From the NCBI RefSeq assembly GCF_900105995.1, contig NZ_LT629785.1:3162001-3226000 (forward strand): a stretch of 64,000 bases of DNA. The letters are read 5' to 3'. The notes beneath the pieces were generated by a model, which had not been told where the DNA came from, ran no database searches, and was given only the letters and a program-made list of their open reading frames with translations. A program made the translations under genes and the position numbers. Source of the DNA: Pseudomonas pohangensis. Its GTDB lineage: Bacteria; Pseudomonadota; Gammaproteobacteria; Pseudomonadales; Pseudomonadaceae. This document shows positions 25,245 to 33,861 of the stretch, piece after piece (within the stretch, counting starts at the first letter, position 1; every line of letters begins with the position of its first letter).

Positions 25245-26996
25245 TCAGTTTATCGGTGCAGCCTGCACGACTTTCTTGTCATCCAGCGCTACCTGACCTT
25301 TCGGTTTGATCAGACTGAAGTCGATCAGCGACTTGGGCTGATAGGGATTGCCGATCAGCACCGGGCGTTGCTTGAACTGCGCACTGATCAGGCTTTTGCT
25401 CGGATCGAACTCGCCGAAACTCAAACCTGTCAGATCCGCCCAGGTGTGGATCAGGTTGGAACTGCTGTAAGGCCTGCCGAGCTCGGCACGAAAATCGGCC
25501 GCCTTGCTCCCCTGCCATTGCCCGGAAGTCCAGACGATGAACGGCACGGTATACATCGGCGAAGTGGGCTTGCCCTCGCTGCGCCCGAGCATGTCATTCT
25601 CGGGAGAGTCAAACACCGCCTCGCCGTGATCGGACAGGTACAGCAGCAGGTCCCTTCCGCCACTGCTGGCAAGCTTCTCGATCAGACTGGATACGACAAA
25701 ATCGTTGTACAAGACCGCATTGTCGTAGCTGTTGTAGGTCGGCAACTGATCGTCCGTCACCCACTCCGGCGCTCCCTGACGATCCTTAAAATGATCGTAC
25801 TCTTCGGGAAAGCGGTACTTGTAGCTCATGTGCGTACCGAGCAGGTGCACCACGATGAACTTGCGTGGCGCCGGATCGGCCAGCGCCTTGCTGAAGGGCT
25901 CCAGCACATCGCCATCATACTGGCGGGTATTCTGTTCGCGGTTGTTGTTCAGATAGACCTGCTCATCGGCCTGCTCGGAAAAAGTCGTGAGCATGGTGTT
26001 GCGCTCGGTCATGGTCTGCTGGTTGGTGATCCAGAAGGTCTTGTAGCCCGCCTGTTTCATCAGGTTGACGATGGACGGAGTGGTCAGATAGGCATCCGGA
26101 TTCTGCTCATCGGCAAACGTCAGCACTTGCTGCAACGCCTCGATAGTGTAGGGGCGCGGGGTAACCACGTTATCGAATACCGCCAGCTGATCACGCATGG
26201 CATCCAGCCTGGGCGTCGTAGCCCGCGGGTAACCGTACAGACTCATGCGCTGACGGTTGGTTGACTCACCAAGTACCAGTACCAAAGTTCCCGGCTGATC
26301 AGCATGCGCATCGACCAGATTCTTCAGCGGCGGCAATTTGGCATTGGCCGAGAGCAGCTCCTGCATGCTGCTCAACTGCTGGGTATATTGGTGATAACCA
26401 ACCATCAGCTGCCATGGCGTTACCGTCGAAACGCGCTCCTCGAACTTGGTCAGGCCGATACTGAAACCATCGTTGAACACCAGATGACGGGCCGGATAGC
26501 CCAGCGTTGCGATACCGATCAACAGGCTGACGATGATTGCCGAGCGCCCGGGCAGATAGACCGGACGAATTTTGCGCCACAGCAGCCAGGCACCCAGCCC
26601 GTAGGCCAGAAATGCCAGCGGCATCCACCAGGCCATGTACTGGCTGAGGTACTCGGCTGACTCGGCCTGGTTGCTTTCGAACATGATGAAAATCACGCTC
26701 TGGGAAAAATCCTGGCCGTAAATCAGGTAATAACCAAAGGCCGGCAACGAGCACAGCCACAACAGCCCGCCCAGCACACCTGCTATCTGGCGCGCACGGC
26801 CAGGAAACAGCAGCAGCGGGACCAGCCAGAAGCCACTGAGCAGTATGGTCTGCCGAAAGCCGCGCCAGCCGATGCTGTCGGTGGCATACAGGAAAAACTG
26901 GGTGACACCGGATATGTACCAGAAAAATAAAAACATCCAGCCAAGGGCTGCCCAGTCAATGCCCTTGCGAGGTAGTTCTGCACGTGCAGCAAGCAT
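25245..26996 (-). CDS. cptA: Phosphoethanolamine transferase, CptA-like
   Basis: 583-aa inner-membrane enzyme that transfers phosphoethanolamine from phosphatidylethanolamine to lipopolysaccharide core sugar. Five helices lie in residues about 15-170; the rest is a periplasmic alkaline-phosphatase-fold domain. The nucleophile motif is LVLGESTNRQRMSLYGY (Thr in GEST), and the metal site includes SDHGE. The start at 26996 has GGAG 7 nt upstream; a TTG 33 nt further upstream is in frame but poorly placed. Such modification alters surface charge and cationic-peptide sensitivity; core rather than lipid A as target is inferred from CptA similarity. Confidence 0.88.
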   Translation of the reverse strand: MLAARAELPRKGIDWAALGWMFLFFWYISGVTQFFLYATDSIGWRGFRQTILLSGFWLVPLLLFPGRARQIAGVLGGLLWLCSLPAFGYYLIYGQDFSQSVIFIMFESNQAESAEYLSQYMAWWMPLAFLAYGLGAWLLWRKIRPVYLPGRSAIIVSLLIGIATLGYPARHLVFNDGFSIGLTKFEERVSTVTPWQLMVGYHQYTQQLSSMQELLSANAKLPPLKNLVDAHADQPGTLVLVLGESTNRQRMSLYGYPRATTPRLDAMRDQLAVFDNVVTPRPYTIEALQQVLTFADEQNPDAYLTTPSIVNLMKQAGYKTFWITNQQTMTERNTMLTTFSEQADEQVYLNNNREQNTRQYDGDVLEPFSKALADPAPRKFIVVHLLGTHMSYKYRFPEEYDHFKDRQGAPEWVTDDQLPTYNSYDNAVLYNDFVVSSLIEKLASSGGRDLLLYLSDHGEAVFDSPENDMLGRSEGKPTSPMYTVPFIVWTSGQWQGSKAADFRAELGRPYSSSNLIHTWADLTGLSFGEFDPSKSLISAQFKQRPVLIGNPYQPKSLIDFSLIKPKGQVALDDKKVVQAAPIN

Positions 26997-27133
26997 TCTC
27001 AATCTCCGCGTTTTGGCCAGCAGCGACAACCGACATCGACAACAAGCCTGAAAAATTGGCGATAATTTAACCAGTGCAACGTGAATAAAGTGTCAAATTT
27101 ACCGCTGCACACACGGAAAACCGCAGCTGCAAG

Positions 27134-27170
27134 AAAAAGCCCCCGGCAGACTGGCTGGCGGGGGCTTTTT
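27134..27170. terminator. Bidirectional terminator downstream of typA
   Basis: AAAAAGCCCCC (27134-27144) pairs with GGGGGCTTTTT (27160-27170). Read on the minus strand it ends typA with a T-run, and it separates typA from cptA. Confidence 0.93.
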
Positions 27171-27184
27171 ATTCTGGCTAGCGC

Positions 27185-28996
27185 TTAGTTCTTGCTCGCG
27201 CGCTTGCGATCGGTTTCGCTGAGGAACTTCTTGCGCAGGCGGATCGACTTCGGCGTCACCTCACACAGTTCGTCGTCCTGGATGAACTCCAGCGCCTGCT
27301 CCAGGGTGAAGCGCACCGGCGGCACCAGCGCGATCACTTCATCCTTGCCGGATGCGCGCATGTTGTCGAGCTTCTTGCCCTTGGTCGGGTTCACGCCCAT
27401 ATCGTTGTCGCGGCTGTTGAGGCCAACAATCTGCCCTTCATAGATTTCCTGGCCGTGCTCGACAAACAGCTTGCCACGCGCCTGCAGGGTTTCCAGCGAG
27501 TAGGTCAGCGCCTTGCCGGTAGCTACCGAGACCAGTACACCGTTCTGCCGGCCGGACATATCACCGGATTTCATCGGCGCATAGCGGTCGAAGATGCTGG
27601 TGAGGATGCCGGCACCCGAGGTCAGGGTGAGGAACTCGTTACGGAAACCGATCAGGCCACGGGCCGGGATGTTGTACTCCAGACGCACACGGCCCTTGCC
27701 ATCCGGCGCCATGTTGGTCAGATCACCTTTACGCAACCCCATCTGCTCCATGATGGCACCCTGGGATACTTCCGGCAGGTCGATAGTGACGTTTTCGAAA
27801 GGTTCGTGCTTGACCCCGTCGACGACCTTGATGATCACTTCCGGGCGACCGAGGGCCATTTCAAAACCTTCGCGACGCATGGTTTCAATCAGTACCGAGA
27901 GGTGCAGCTCACCACGCCCGGAGACCTTGAACTTGTCGGCGCTATCGCCTTCTTCCACGCGCAGGGCCACGTTGTACAGCAGTTCCTTGTCCAGACGCTC
28001 CTTGATGTTGCGGCTGGTGACGAACTTGCCTTCCCTGCCGCAGAACGGCGAGTCGTTGACCTGGAAGGTCATGGAAACGGTCGGCTCATCGACGGACAGC
28101 GGCTTCATGGCCTCGACATTCAACGGGTCGCACAGGGTGTCGGAAATGAACAGCTGCTCGAAACCGCTGATGCAGACGATATCGCCGGCAGCGGCTTCCT
28201 CGACGTCTACGCGATGCAGGCCGTGGTGGCCCATCAGCTTGAGGATACGACCATTGCGACGCTTGCCTTCAGCATCGATCGCCACCACCTGGGTATTCGG
28301 CTTGATACTGCCGCGGGCAATGCGGCCAACGCCGATCACACCAAGAAAATTGTTGTAGTCCAGCGCGGAAATCTGCATCTGGAACGGACCGTCACGATCC
28401 ACTTGCGGCGACGGTACGTGATCGACAATCGCCTGGTACAGCGGCGTCATGTCTTCGGCCATATCGCTGTGGTCCAGACCGGCAATACCGTTCAGGGCCG
28501 AGGCATAAACCACCTGGAAGTCCAGCTGCTCTTCGGTGGCTCCGAGGTTGTCGAACAGATCGAAAATCTGGTCCAGTACCCAGTCCGGACGCGCGCCCGG
28601 ACGGTCAACCTTGTTGATCACCACGATCGGGCGCAGGCCGGCCTGGAAGGCCTTCTGGGTGACGAAGCGGGTTTGCGGCATCGGCCCGTCCTGGGCATCG
28701 ACCAGCAGCAGCACCGAATCCACCATCGACATCACGCGCTCTACCTCACCGCCAAAATCGGCGTGGCCGGGGGTGTCGACGATGTTGATGTGGTAGCCGT
28801 TCCAGTTGATGGCGGTGTTCTTCGCCAGAATGGTAATGCCGCGCTCTTTTTCCTGGTCATTGCTGTCCATCAGGCGCTCGGTGTCGAGTTCGTTACGCTC
28901 GAGGGTGCCGGACTGGCGCAGGAGCTTGTCAACCAGGGTGGTCTTGCCATGGTCAACGTGGGCAATGATGGCGATGTTGCGGAGATTCTCGATCAC
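27185..28996 (-). CDS. typA: Ribosome-associated translational GTPase TypA/BipA
   Basis: 603-aa GTPase related to EF-G that helps 50S subunit assembly and stress or low-temperature growth. G motifs: AHVDHGKTT, DTPGHADF, NKVDRPGARP. Domain order is GTPase, beta-barrel, two alpha/beta domains and the BipA-specific C-terminus (ARGLIGFRNEFLTLTSG, TPKSIRLRKKFL). It begins with GTG at 28996 (MIENLRNI), which matches the invariant family start. It lies downstream of thiI on the same strand with a 129-bp gap. Confidence 0.97.
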   Translation of the reverse strand: MIENLRNIAIIAHVDHGKTTLVDKLLRQSGTLERNELDTERLMDSNDQEKERGITILAKNTAINWNGYHINIVDTPGHADFGGEVERVMSMVDSVLLLVDAQDGPMPQTRFVTQKAFQAGLRPIVVINKVDRPGARPDWVLDQIFDLFDNLGATEEQLDFQVVYASALNGIAGLDHSDMAEDMTPLYQAIVDHVPSPQVDRDGPFQMQISALDYNNFLGVIGVGRIARGSIKPNTQVVAIDAEGKRRNGRILKLMGHHGLHRVDVEEAAAGDIVCISGFEQLFISDTLCDPLNVEAMKPLSVDEPTVSMTFQVNDSPFCGREGKFVTSRNIKERLDKELLYNVALRVEEGDSADKFKVSGRGELHLSVLIETMRREGFEMALGRPEVIIKVVDGVKHEPFENVTIDLPEVSQGAIMEQMGLRKGDLTNMAPDGKGRVRLEYNIPARGLIGFRNEFLTLTSGAGILTSIFDRYAPMKSGDMSGRQNGVLVSVATGKALTYSLETLQARGKLFVEHGQEIYEGQIVGLNSRDNDMGVNPTKGKKLDNMRASGKDEVIALVPPVRFTLEQALEFIQDDELCEVTPKSIRLRKKFLSETDRKRASKN

Positions 28997-29125
28997 GATG
29001 CAGTCTCAACTTGGGATTCTGAAATTCAGCCGCGTATTCTACGCAGCCTTGAGGAAATAAGGGGTTAAAACAGCTTGCGGTCGGGAGGACGCCTGCGGCG
29101 CACCTCGGCGAGCCAGCGTGCCGCC

Positions 29126-30580
29126 CTAGCCCTGCCGATAGACGCGCACATTGGCATGCCCCTCCTTGAGCAGGTGATGAGCATGCAGGCGGCTCATGAC
29201 GCCCTTGTCGCAATACAGCAGGTACTGGCGGTTGCTATCCAGTTCCTTGAAGCGGCTATTGATCGCATAGAACGGCAGTGACTGTACTTCTATGCCGGGC
29301 AAGGCCAGAGGCTGATCCTCGACATCATCCGGATGGCGGATATCAATCACCACCTGTCCGGGCAGTGCCTCGCAGACTTCCTCGACCAGCAGGTCTTCGC
29401 CCAGCTCATCAATCACCCGGTCAACGGTAATGCGCCGGACACCGGCAAGCGCCCGCTCCAGCACCGCCATATCGAAATGAGATTCTTCATGCTCGATGCG
29501 CCCCGGCTTGGCGCGGGTGGTCGGATTGACCGAAATCACCCCGCAATACTCGGGCATATGCCTGGCGAACTCGGCCGTGCCGATCTGTGTCGCCGTATCA
29601 ATGATGTCCTGCTTGTGACTGGCCAGCAGCGGACGCAGCACCAGCATGTCGGTAGCGGCGTCAATCACCTTGAGATTGGTCAGCGTCTGGCTGGAAACCT
29701 GGGAGATGGCCTCGCCGGTGACCAGCGCATCGATGTGCAGATCCTCGGCCAGACGCGTAGCCGCCCGCAGCATCATGCGCTTGAGCACCACACCCATCTG
29801 CCTGTTATCGACTTTTTCCAGTATCTCGCCGAGCACCTCTTCAAAAGGCACGCTGAGAAACAGCACCCGGTGCGAGCTGCCGTACTTCGTCCAGAGAAAG
29901 TGGGCGACTTCCATGACGCCCAACTCATGGGCGCGACCGCCGAGATTGAAGAAGCAGAAATGCGTGAGCATGCCGCGACGCATGATCTGGTAAGCCGCCA
30001 CCGTCGAATCGAAGCCGCCGGACATCAGCACCAGGGTCTGGTCCAGCGAGCCCAGCGGATAGCCGCCTATGCCCTGATGCTGGCGATCGATGATGAACAG
30101 ACGCTCATCGCGAATTTCCAGACGCACCTCGACCTGCGGATTTTTCAGGTCAATGCCTGCCGCATTGAATTCACGCCGCAGGTGGCTGCCGACAAACGCC
30201 TCGACTTCCATCGAAGTAAAGCTGTGTTTACCCGCCCGCTTGCAACGCACGCTGAAAATCTTCCCCGGCAGCAACGCACCGAAATGCTGGCGGCATTTGT
30301 CCAGAGTATCGGCAAAGTCGACCAGCGGATATTCATGCACTTCGAGGAAGTGCGCGATACCAGGCATGCAGCACAGCCGCTGATACATTTCAGCCAGCAA
30401 TTTCGGCTCGCTCAGGCTGGTCAGCAACTCGAGATTGTCCCACTCACCCAGCACCTGCAGCGCAGGATCGAGATCCTTGAGCACCGTGCGCATGTTCTTC
30501 GCCAACTGGCGGATGAATTGCTTGCGCACCGGCCGGCTCTTGATGGTGATTTCAGGGAAAACTTTGACGATCAGCTTCAT
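29126..30580 (-). CDS. thiI: tRNA 4-thiouridine synthetase / thiamine sulfurtransferase ThiI
   Basis: 484-aa enzyme that adds sulfur to tRNA U8 and takes part in thiazole synthesis. Domains: ferredoxin-like and THUMP (1-165), PP-loop adenylation domain with SGGFDSTVAA (about 170-370), and C-terminal rhodanese domain with the persulfide Cys457 in LLYCDKGVMSR, equivalent to E. coli Cys456. The start at 30580 (MKLIVKVFPEI) is the family start. Divergent from glnA across a 329-bp regulatory gap. Confidence 0.97.
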   Translation of the reverse strand: MKLIVKVFPEITIKSRPVRKQFIRQLAKNMRTVLKDLDPALQVLGEWDNLELLTSLSEPKLLAEMYQRLCCMPGIAHFLEVHEYPLVDFADTLDKCRQHFGALLPGKIFSVRCKRAGKHSFTSMEVEAFVGSHLRREFNAAGIDLKNPQVEVRLEIRDERLFIIDRQHQGIGGYPLGSLDQTLVLMSGGFDSTVAAYQIMRRGMLTHFCFFNLGGRAHELGVMEVAHFLWTKYGSSHRVLFLSVPFEEVLGEILEKVDNRQMGVVLKRMMLRAATRLAEDLHIDALVTGEAISQVSSQTLTNLKVIDAATDMLVLRPLLASHKQDIIDTATQIGTAEFARHMPEYCGVISVNPTTRAKPGRIEHEESHFDMAVLERALAGVRRITVDRVIDELGEDLLVEEVCEALPGQVVIDIRHPDDVEDQPLALPGIEVQSLPFYAINSRFKELDSNRQYLLYCDKGVMSRLHAHHLLKEGHANVRVYRQG

Positions 30581-30623
30581 GCAATCCACCGCGCAAGTGC
30601 AGCGGCCGAAAAGAGGGGCGCGG

Positions 30624-30629
30624 ATTATA
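30624..30629 (-). promoter_or_regulatory. Candidate -10 box of thiI
   Basis: A perfect TATAAT on the minus strand 44 nt before thiI. The -35 region is poor (a TTGATC lies 20 bp away), so an activator or a weak promoter is possible. Confidence 0.5.
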
Positions 30630-30675
30630 GCGGAAATTGCTCAAGCTTTGATCAAAAACATGCACAAGCCGATTC

Positions 30676-30690
30676 GCACCAATTAAGAGC
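30676..30690 (+). promoter_or_regulatory. Upstream NtrC half-site of glnA
   Basis: GCACCAATTAAGAGC keeps one good NtrC half-site (GCACC). Its centre is 30 bp, about three helical turns, from the strong site at 30706-30720, so both would face the same side of DNA. Confidence 0.5.
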
Positions 30691-30705
30691 GCGCAAAGCG
30701 CAAGA

Positions 30706-30720
30706 GCACCGTTACGGTGC
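30706..30720 (+). promoter_or_regulatory. NtrC-binding site of glnA
   Basis: GCACCGTTACGGTGC has the exact half-sites and spacing of the classical NtrC operator. Its centre lies about 110 bp upstream of the predicted sigma-54 start, close to the position of the enhancer at enteric glnAp2. Confidence 0.85.
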
Positions 30721-30796
30721 GTATTTGCCTATACATTCAATACCGTCAAGCTACGAAGCCTCTTCCGAAAGGTTGGAGACGGTTATTTCTCTTCTA

Positions 30797-30811
30797 TGGC
30801 ATGCATTTTGC
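30797..30811 (+). promoter_or_regulatory. Sigma-54 promoter of glnA
   Basis: TGGCATGCATTTTGC has the -24 GG and -12 GC exactly 10 bp apart and resembles the TGGCACG-N4-TTGC consensus. Transcription would start near 30823, leaving a leader of about 87 nt before the glnA ATG. Confidence 0.87.
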
Positions 30812-30909
30812 CTCCTTGCGAGTCAGGTTACTCTGGCGGACTATCCCGCCGGGATTCACCGAATCAATACAAGGGCTCCATAACGGGCTTTATTCCTCAG
30901 GAGGAAAAC

Positions 30910-32316
30910 ATGTCTAAGACTGTGCAACTGATCAAAGACCACGACGTTAAGTGGGTAGACCTGCGCTTCACCGACACCAAGGGCAAGCAGCACCACGTGA
31001 CCATGCCCGCCCGCGATGCGCTGGACGAAGAATTCTTCGAAATCGGCAAGATGTTCGACGGCTCCTCCATCAGCGGCTGGAAAGGCATCGAAGCCTCCGA
31101 CATGATCCTGATGCCGGACGACAGCACTGCCGTGCTGGATCCGTTCACCGAAGAGCCAACCCTGATCATCGTCTGCGACATCATCGAGCCCAGCACCATG
31201 CAGGGCTACGACCGTGACCCGCGCTCGATCGCCAAGCGCGCTGAAGAGTTCCTCAAGAGCACCGGCATCGGCGACACCGTATTCGTCGGCCCCGAGCCCG
31301 AGTTCTTCATCTTTGACGAAGTGAAATTCAAGTCCGACATCTCCGGCTCGATGTTCAAAATCTACTCCGAGCAAGGTTCCTGGATGTCCGATCAGGACGT
31401 CGAAGGCGGCAACAAGGGCCACCGCCCTGGCGTCAAAGGCGGCTATTTCCCGGTTCCGCCATGCGACCACGACCACGAAATCCGTACTGCCATGTGTAAT
31501 GCCATGGAAGAAATGGGCCTGGTCATCGAAGTGCATCACCACGAAGTGGCAACTGCCGGCCAGAACGAAATCGGTGTGAAGTTCAACACCCTGGTCAACA
31601 AGGCTGACGAAGTTCAGACCCTCAAGTACTGCGTACACAACGTAGCTGACGTTTATGGCCGCACCGCGACCTTCATGCCGAAGCCGCTGTATGGCGACAA
31701 TGGCTCGGGCATGCACGTTCACCTGTCGATCGCCAAAGACGGCAAGAACACCTTTGCTGGCGAAGGCTATGCCGGCCTGTCCGATACCGCGCTGTACTTC
31801 ATCGGCGGCATCATCAACCACGGTAAAGCACTGAACGGCTTCACCAACCCGTCGACCAACTCCTACAAGCGTCTGGTCCCGGGCTTTGAAGCACCGGTCA
31901 TGCTGGCCTACTCGGCGCGTAACCGCTCGGCCTCGATCCGTATTCCCTACGTCTCCAGCCCACGGGCTCGTCGTATCGAAGCACGCTTCCCGGATCCGGC
32001 AGCCAACCCTTACCTGGCCTTCGCAGCCCTGCTGATGGCTGGCCTGGACGGTATCCAGAACAAGATGCACCCCGGCGATGCCGCCGACAAGAACCTCTAC
32101 GATCTGCCACCGGAAGAAGCCGCCAACATTCCACAGGTTTGTGGCAGCCTGAAAGAAGCCCTGGAAGAGCTGGACAAGGGCCGCGCGTTCCTGACCAAAG
32201 GTGGCGTGTTCTCCGATGACTTCATCGATGCCTACATCGAACTGAAGAGCGAAGAAGAGATCAAGGTGCGCACCTTCGTACACCCACTGGAATACGAGCT
32301 GTACTACAGCGTCTAA
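30910..32316 (+). CDS. glnA: Glutamine synthetase, type I
   Basis: 468-aa enzyme that forms glutamine from glutamate, ammonia and ATP; the main ammonia assimilation route under nitrogen limitation. The start at 30910 is set by AGGAGG at 30899-30904, 5 nt upstream. Landmarks: FDGSSISGW, the ATP/metal-site region GSGMHVHLS, NRSASIRIP, and the adenylylation loop NLYDLPPEEA with Tyr397, marking the GlnE-regulated I-beta type. Expression is predicted to be NtrC and sigma-54 dependent. Confidence 0.98.
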   Translation: MSKTVQLIKDHDVKWVDLRFTDTKGKQHHVTMPARDALDEEFFEIGKMFDGSSISGWKGIEASDMILMPDDSTAVLDPFTEEPTLIIVCDIIEPSTMQGYDRDPRSIAKRAEEFLKSTGIGDTVFVGPEPEFFIFDEVKFKSDISGSMFKIYSEQGSWMSDQDVEGGNKGHRPGVKGGYFPVPPCDHDHEIRTAMCNAMEEMGLVIEVHHHEVATAGQNEIGVKFNTLVNKADEVQTLKYCVHNVADVYGRTATFMPKPLYGDNGSGMHVHLSIAKDGKNTFAGEGYAGLSDTALYFIGGIINHGKALNGFTNPSTNSYKRLVPGFEAPVMLAYSARNRSASIRIPYVSSPRARRIEARFPDPAANPYLAFAALLMAGLDGIQNKMHPGDAADKNLYDLPPEEAANIPQVCGSLKEALEELDKGRAFLTKGGVFSDDFIDAYIELKSEEEIKVRTFVHPLEYELYYSV

Positions 32317-32335
32317 ATCCAGCGCAATGAAAAGC

Positions 32336-32362
32336 AGGCCTCCTTCGGGAGGCCTCTTTTTT
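32336..32362 (+). terminator. Rho-independent terminator of glnA
   Basis: AGGCCTCC (32336-32343), a stable TTCG tetraloop, GGAGGCCT (32348-32355), then CTTTTTT. Confidence 0.96.
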
Positions 32363-32443
32363 GTCAGCAGGAAAACCACACGACAGACTTGCAAGACAGC
32401 CGTACCAGTGTAAGGCTTGGATAAAGCCAAGAGGGGACTCACC

Positions 32444-33001
32444 ATGCGTACACCCATTGCCGCCTGCCTGCTGATGCTTCTGGCACTTCCAGCCAGCGCA
32501 GAGATCTATAGCTACACCGACGCCAGTGGCAACAAGGTATTCACCAATCAGCCACCGGACGGCATCAAGACCGAATCCGTAAAGCTGCCGCCAATGAACA
32601 CCATGGATCCGCCAGAGGTCAGCGCCCCTGCGGATACCACTACATCAACCAGCAGCACCGCCCAAAGCCAGCCATACAATCAGGTGCAACTGACCAACCT
32701 GCCGACCGAGGAAGCATTGCGCTCCAACAACGGCACCTTCACCGTCCGCGCAGCGCTGAAACCTGCACTGCGCCCGGGTGACAGCCTGCAACTGCTGCTC
32801 GATGGCCAGCCCTACGGCGCGCCGACCAATGTGCCACTGCTGCAACTCAGTGAAATTGATCGTGGCGACCACACGCTGGTTCTGCAGGTGAAGAGCGGTG
32901 ACCAGGTGGTTCAGGAAAGCGCTCCGGTCAGCTTTACCGTACAGCGCGTTGCCGTTGGCGGCGCCAAACCCGCCCAGCCATTACCGAAACCCCGCAATTG
33001 A
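32444..33001 (+). CDS. Secreted DUF4124-domain protein (first of tandem pair)
   Basis: 185-aa periplasmic protein. Signal peptide of about 20 residues ending ASA, then a DUF4124 domain (EIYSYTDASGNKVFTNQPP), a Pro/Thr/Ser-rich linker, and an immunoglobulin-like domain (about 85-170). GAGGGG lies upstream of the ATG at 32444. Its stop overlaps the TTG start of the next gene by 4 nt. P. aeruginosa has comparable unknown genes between glnA and ntrB. Function unknown. Confidence 0.82.
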   Translation: MRTPIAACLLMLLALPASAEIYSYTDASGNKVFTNQPPDGIKTESVKLPPMNTMDPPEVSAPADTTTSTSSTAQSQPYNQVQLTNLPTEEALRSNNGTFTVRAALKPALRPGDSLQLLLDGQPYGAPTNVPLLQLSEIDRGDHTLVLQVKSGDQVVQESAPVSFTVQRVAVGGAKPAQPLPKPRN

Positions 33002-33627
33002 GCAGACTGGCTTTCACATTTGCTTGCCTTCTGCTCGCCGGAGTTTGCACCCCGGCACTGGCCGAAGTTTTCACCTATGTGGACGCCGATGGCAACCGGG
33101 TCTATACCGACCAGCCGAAACCGGGCAATGCCAAGCGCGTGGAAATGGCACCCCTGAACAAGATGCCGGCAGTGAAGCGTCTCAGCCCACCCAGACCCCC
33201 TGCAAAAGCACCTGTAGAACCGCCATATCAGGTGCTCAGAATCCTCTTTCCGGCACCAGACAGTGTGGTTGAAGATGCCGCCGGCAACCTGATGGTAACC
33301 ATCAATAGCGAGCCGGCGTTATTGCCCGGGCACAGCTATCGACTCCTGTTCGACGGCACGCAGGTTGGCCAACCAGGCCGTAGCGCGGTATTTCCCCTGG
33401 AAAACCTCGAGCGTGGAACCCATCAGCTGGCAGTGGAAATCATCGACAGTCAGGGGCTGGTAGTCGAACGCACCCCCAGTCAGCCGGTGCATGTACGCCG
33501 CGTCTCACTGGACTCCAAGCGCCGCGCACAACCATGCAAGCTCCCCGACTACGGCGTGAGGCCGGAGTGCGCCCTGAAGGACAGACCCGAGCCGGATAAC
33601 GATATCCCGTTCATTCCGTTTATCTGA
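32998..33627 (+). CDS. Secreted DUF4124-domain protein (second of tandem pair)
   Basis: 209-aa paralogue of the preceding protein with the same plan: signal peptide ending ALA, DUF4124 (EVFTYVDADGNRVYTDQPK), Pro-rich linker, Ig-like domain, plus a Cys-containing acidic tail ending PFIPFI. The TTG start at 32998 is well supported: it overlaps the previous stop as TTGA and the signal peptide begins immediately, with no in-frame ATG before it. The pair looks like a tandem duplication; function unknown. Confidence 0.8.
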   Translation: MSRLAFTFACLLLAGVCTPALAEVFTYVDADGNRVYTDQPKPGNAKRVEMAPLNKMPAVKRLSPPRPPAKAPVEPPYQVLRILFPAPDSVVEDAAGNLMVTINSEPALLPGHSYRLLFDGTQVGQPGRSAVFPLENLERGTHQLAVEIIDSQGLVVERTPSQPVHVRRVSLDSKRRAQPCKLPDYGVRPECALKDRPEPDNDIPFIPFI

Positions 33628-33644
33628 CGCCCTCGCCAGCATAG

Positions 33645-33659
33645 GCACCAAATTGGTGC
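33645..33659 (+). promoter_or_regulatory. NtrC-binding site upstream of ntrBC
   Basis: GCACCAAATTGGTGC is a perfect palindromic NtrC operator, 18 bp after the end of the second DUF4124 gene and about 200 nt before ntrB. It suggests autoregulation of ntrBC. Confidence 0.85.
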
Positions 33660-33776
33660 GCGCTGCCATTTTAGCGCCTAAGCTAAGTCTTCCAGAGTAC
33701 GAACAACACCTGCCGAAAGCCCCGAAGCAGGCTTTTCTGTGCCTGTTTCAATGGATTGCGGAGCAATTGCCAGCAT

Positions 33777-33792
33777 TGGTTTGTTTCTTGCA
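33777..33792 (+). promoter_or_regulatory. Candidate sigma-54 promoter of ntrBC
   Basis: TGGTTTGTTTCTTGCA has GG and GC 10 bp apart and a perfect -12 TTGCA, but a weaker -24 element. Transcription would start near 33803. The NtrC site at 33645-33659 would sit about 150 bp upstream, a workable enhancer distance. Confidence 0.6.
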
Positions 33793-33861
33793 GGCATGTA
33801 CATAACAGCACCGTATTAGCGCACGGCTGATCTTCCGACCTACAGGCCAACCCACGGCACC

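Noticed and set aside
27455..29068. Long plus-strand open frame over typA
   Set aside because: Antisense shadow of a conserved gene; no recognisable protein and no initiation signal.
29333..32457. Long open frames opposite thiI (+) and glnA (-)
   Set aside because: Both lie entirely against strongly conserved genes and show only shadow composition.
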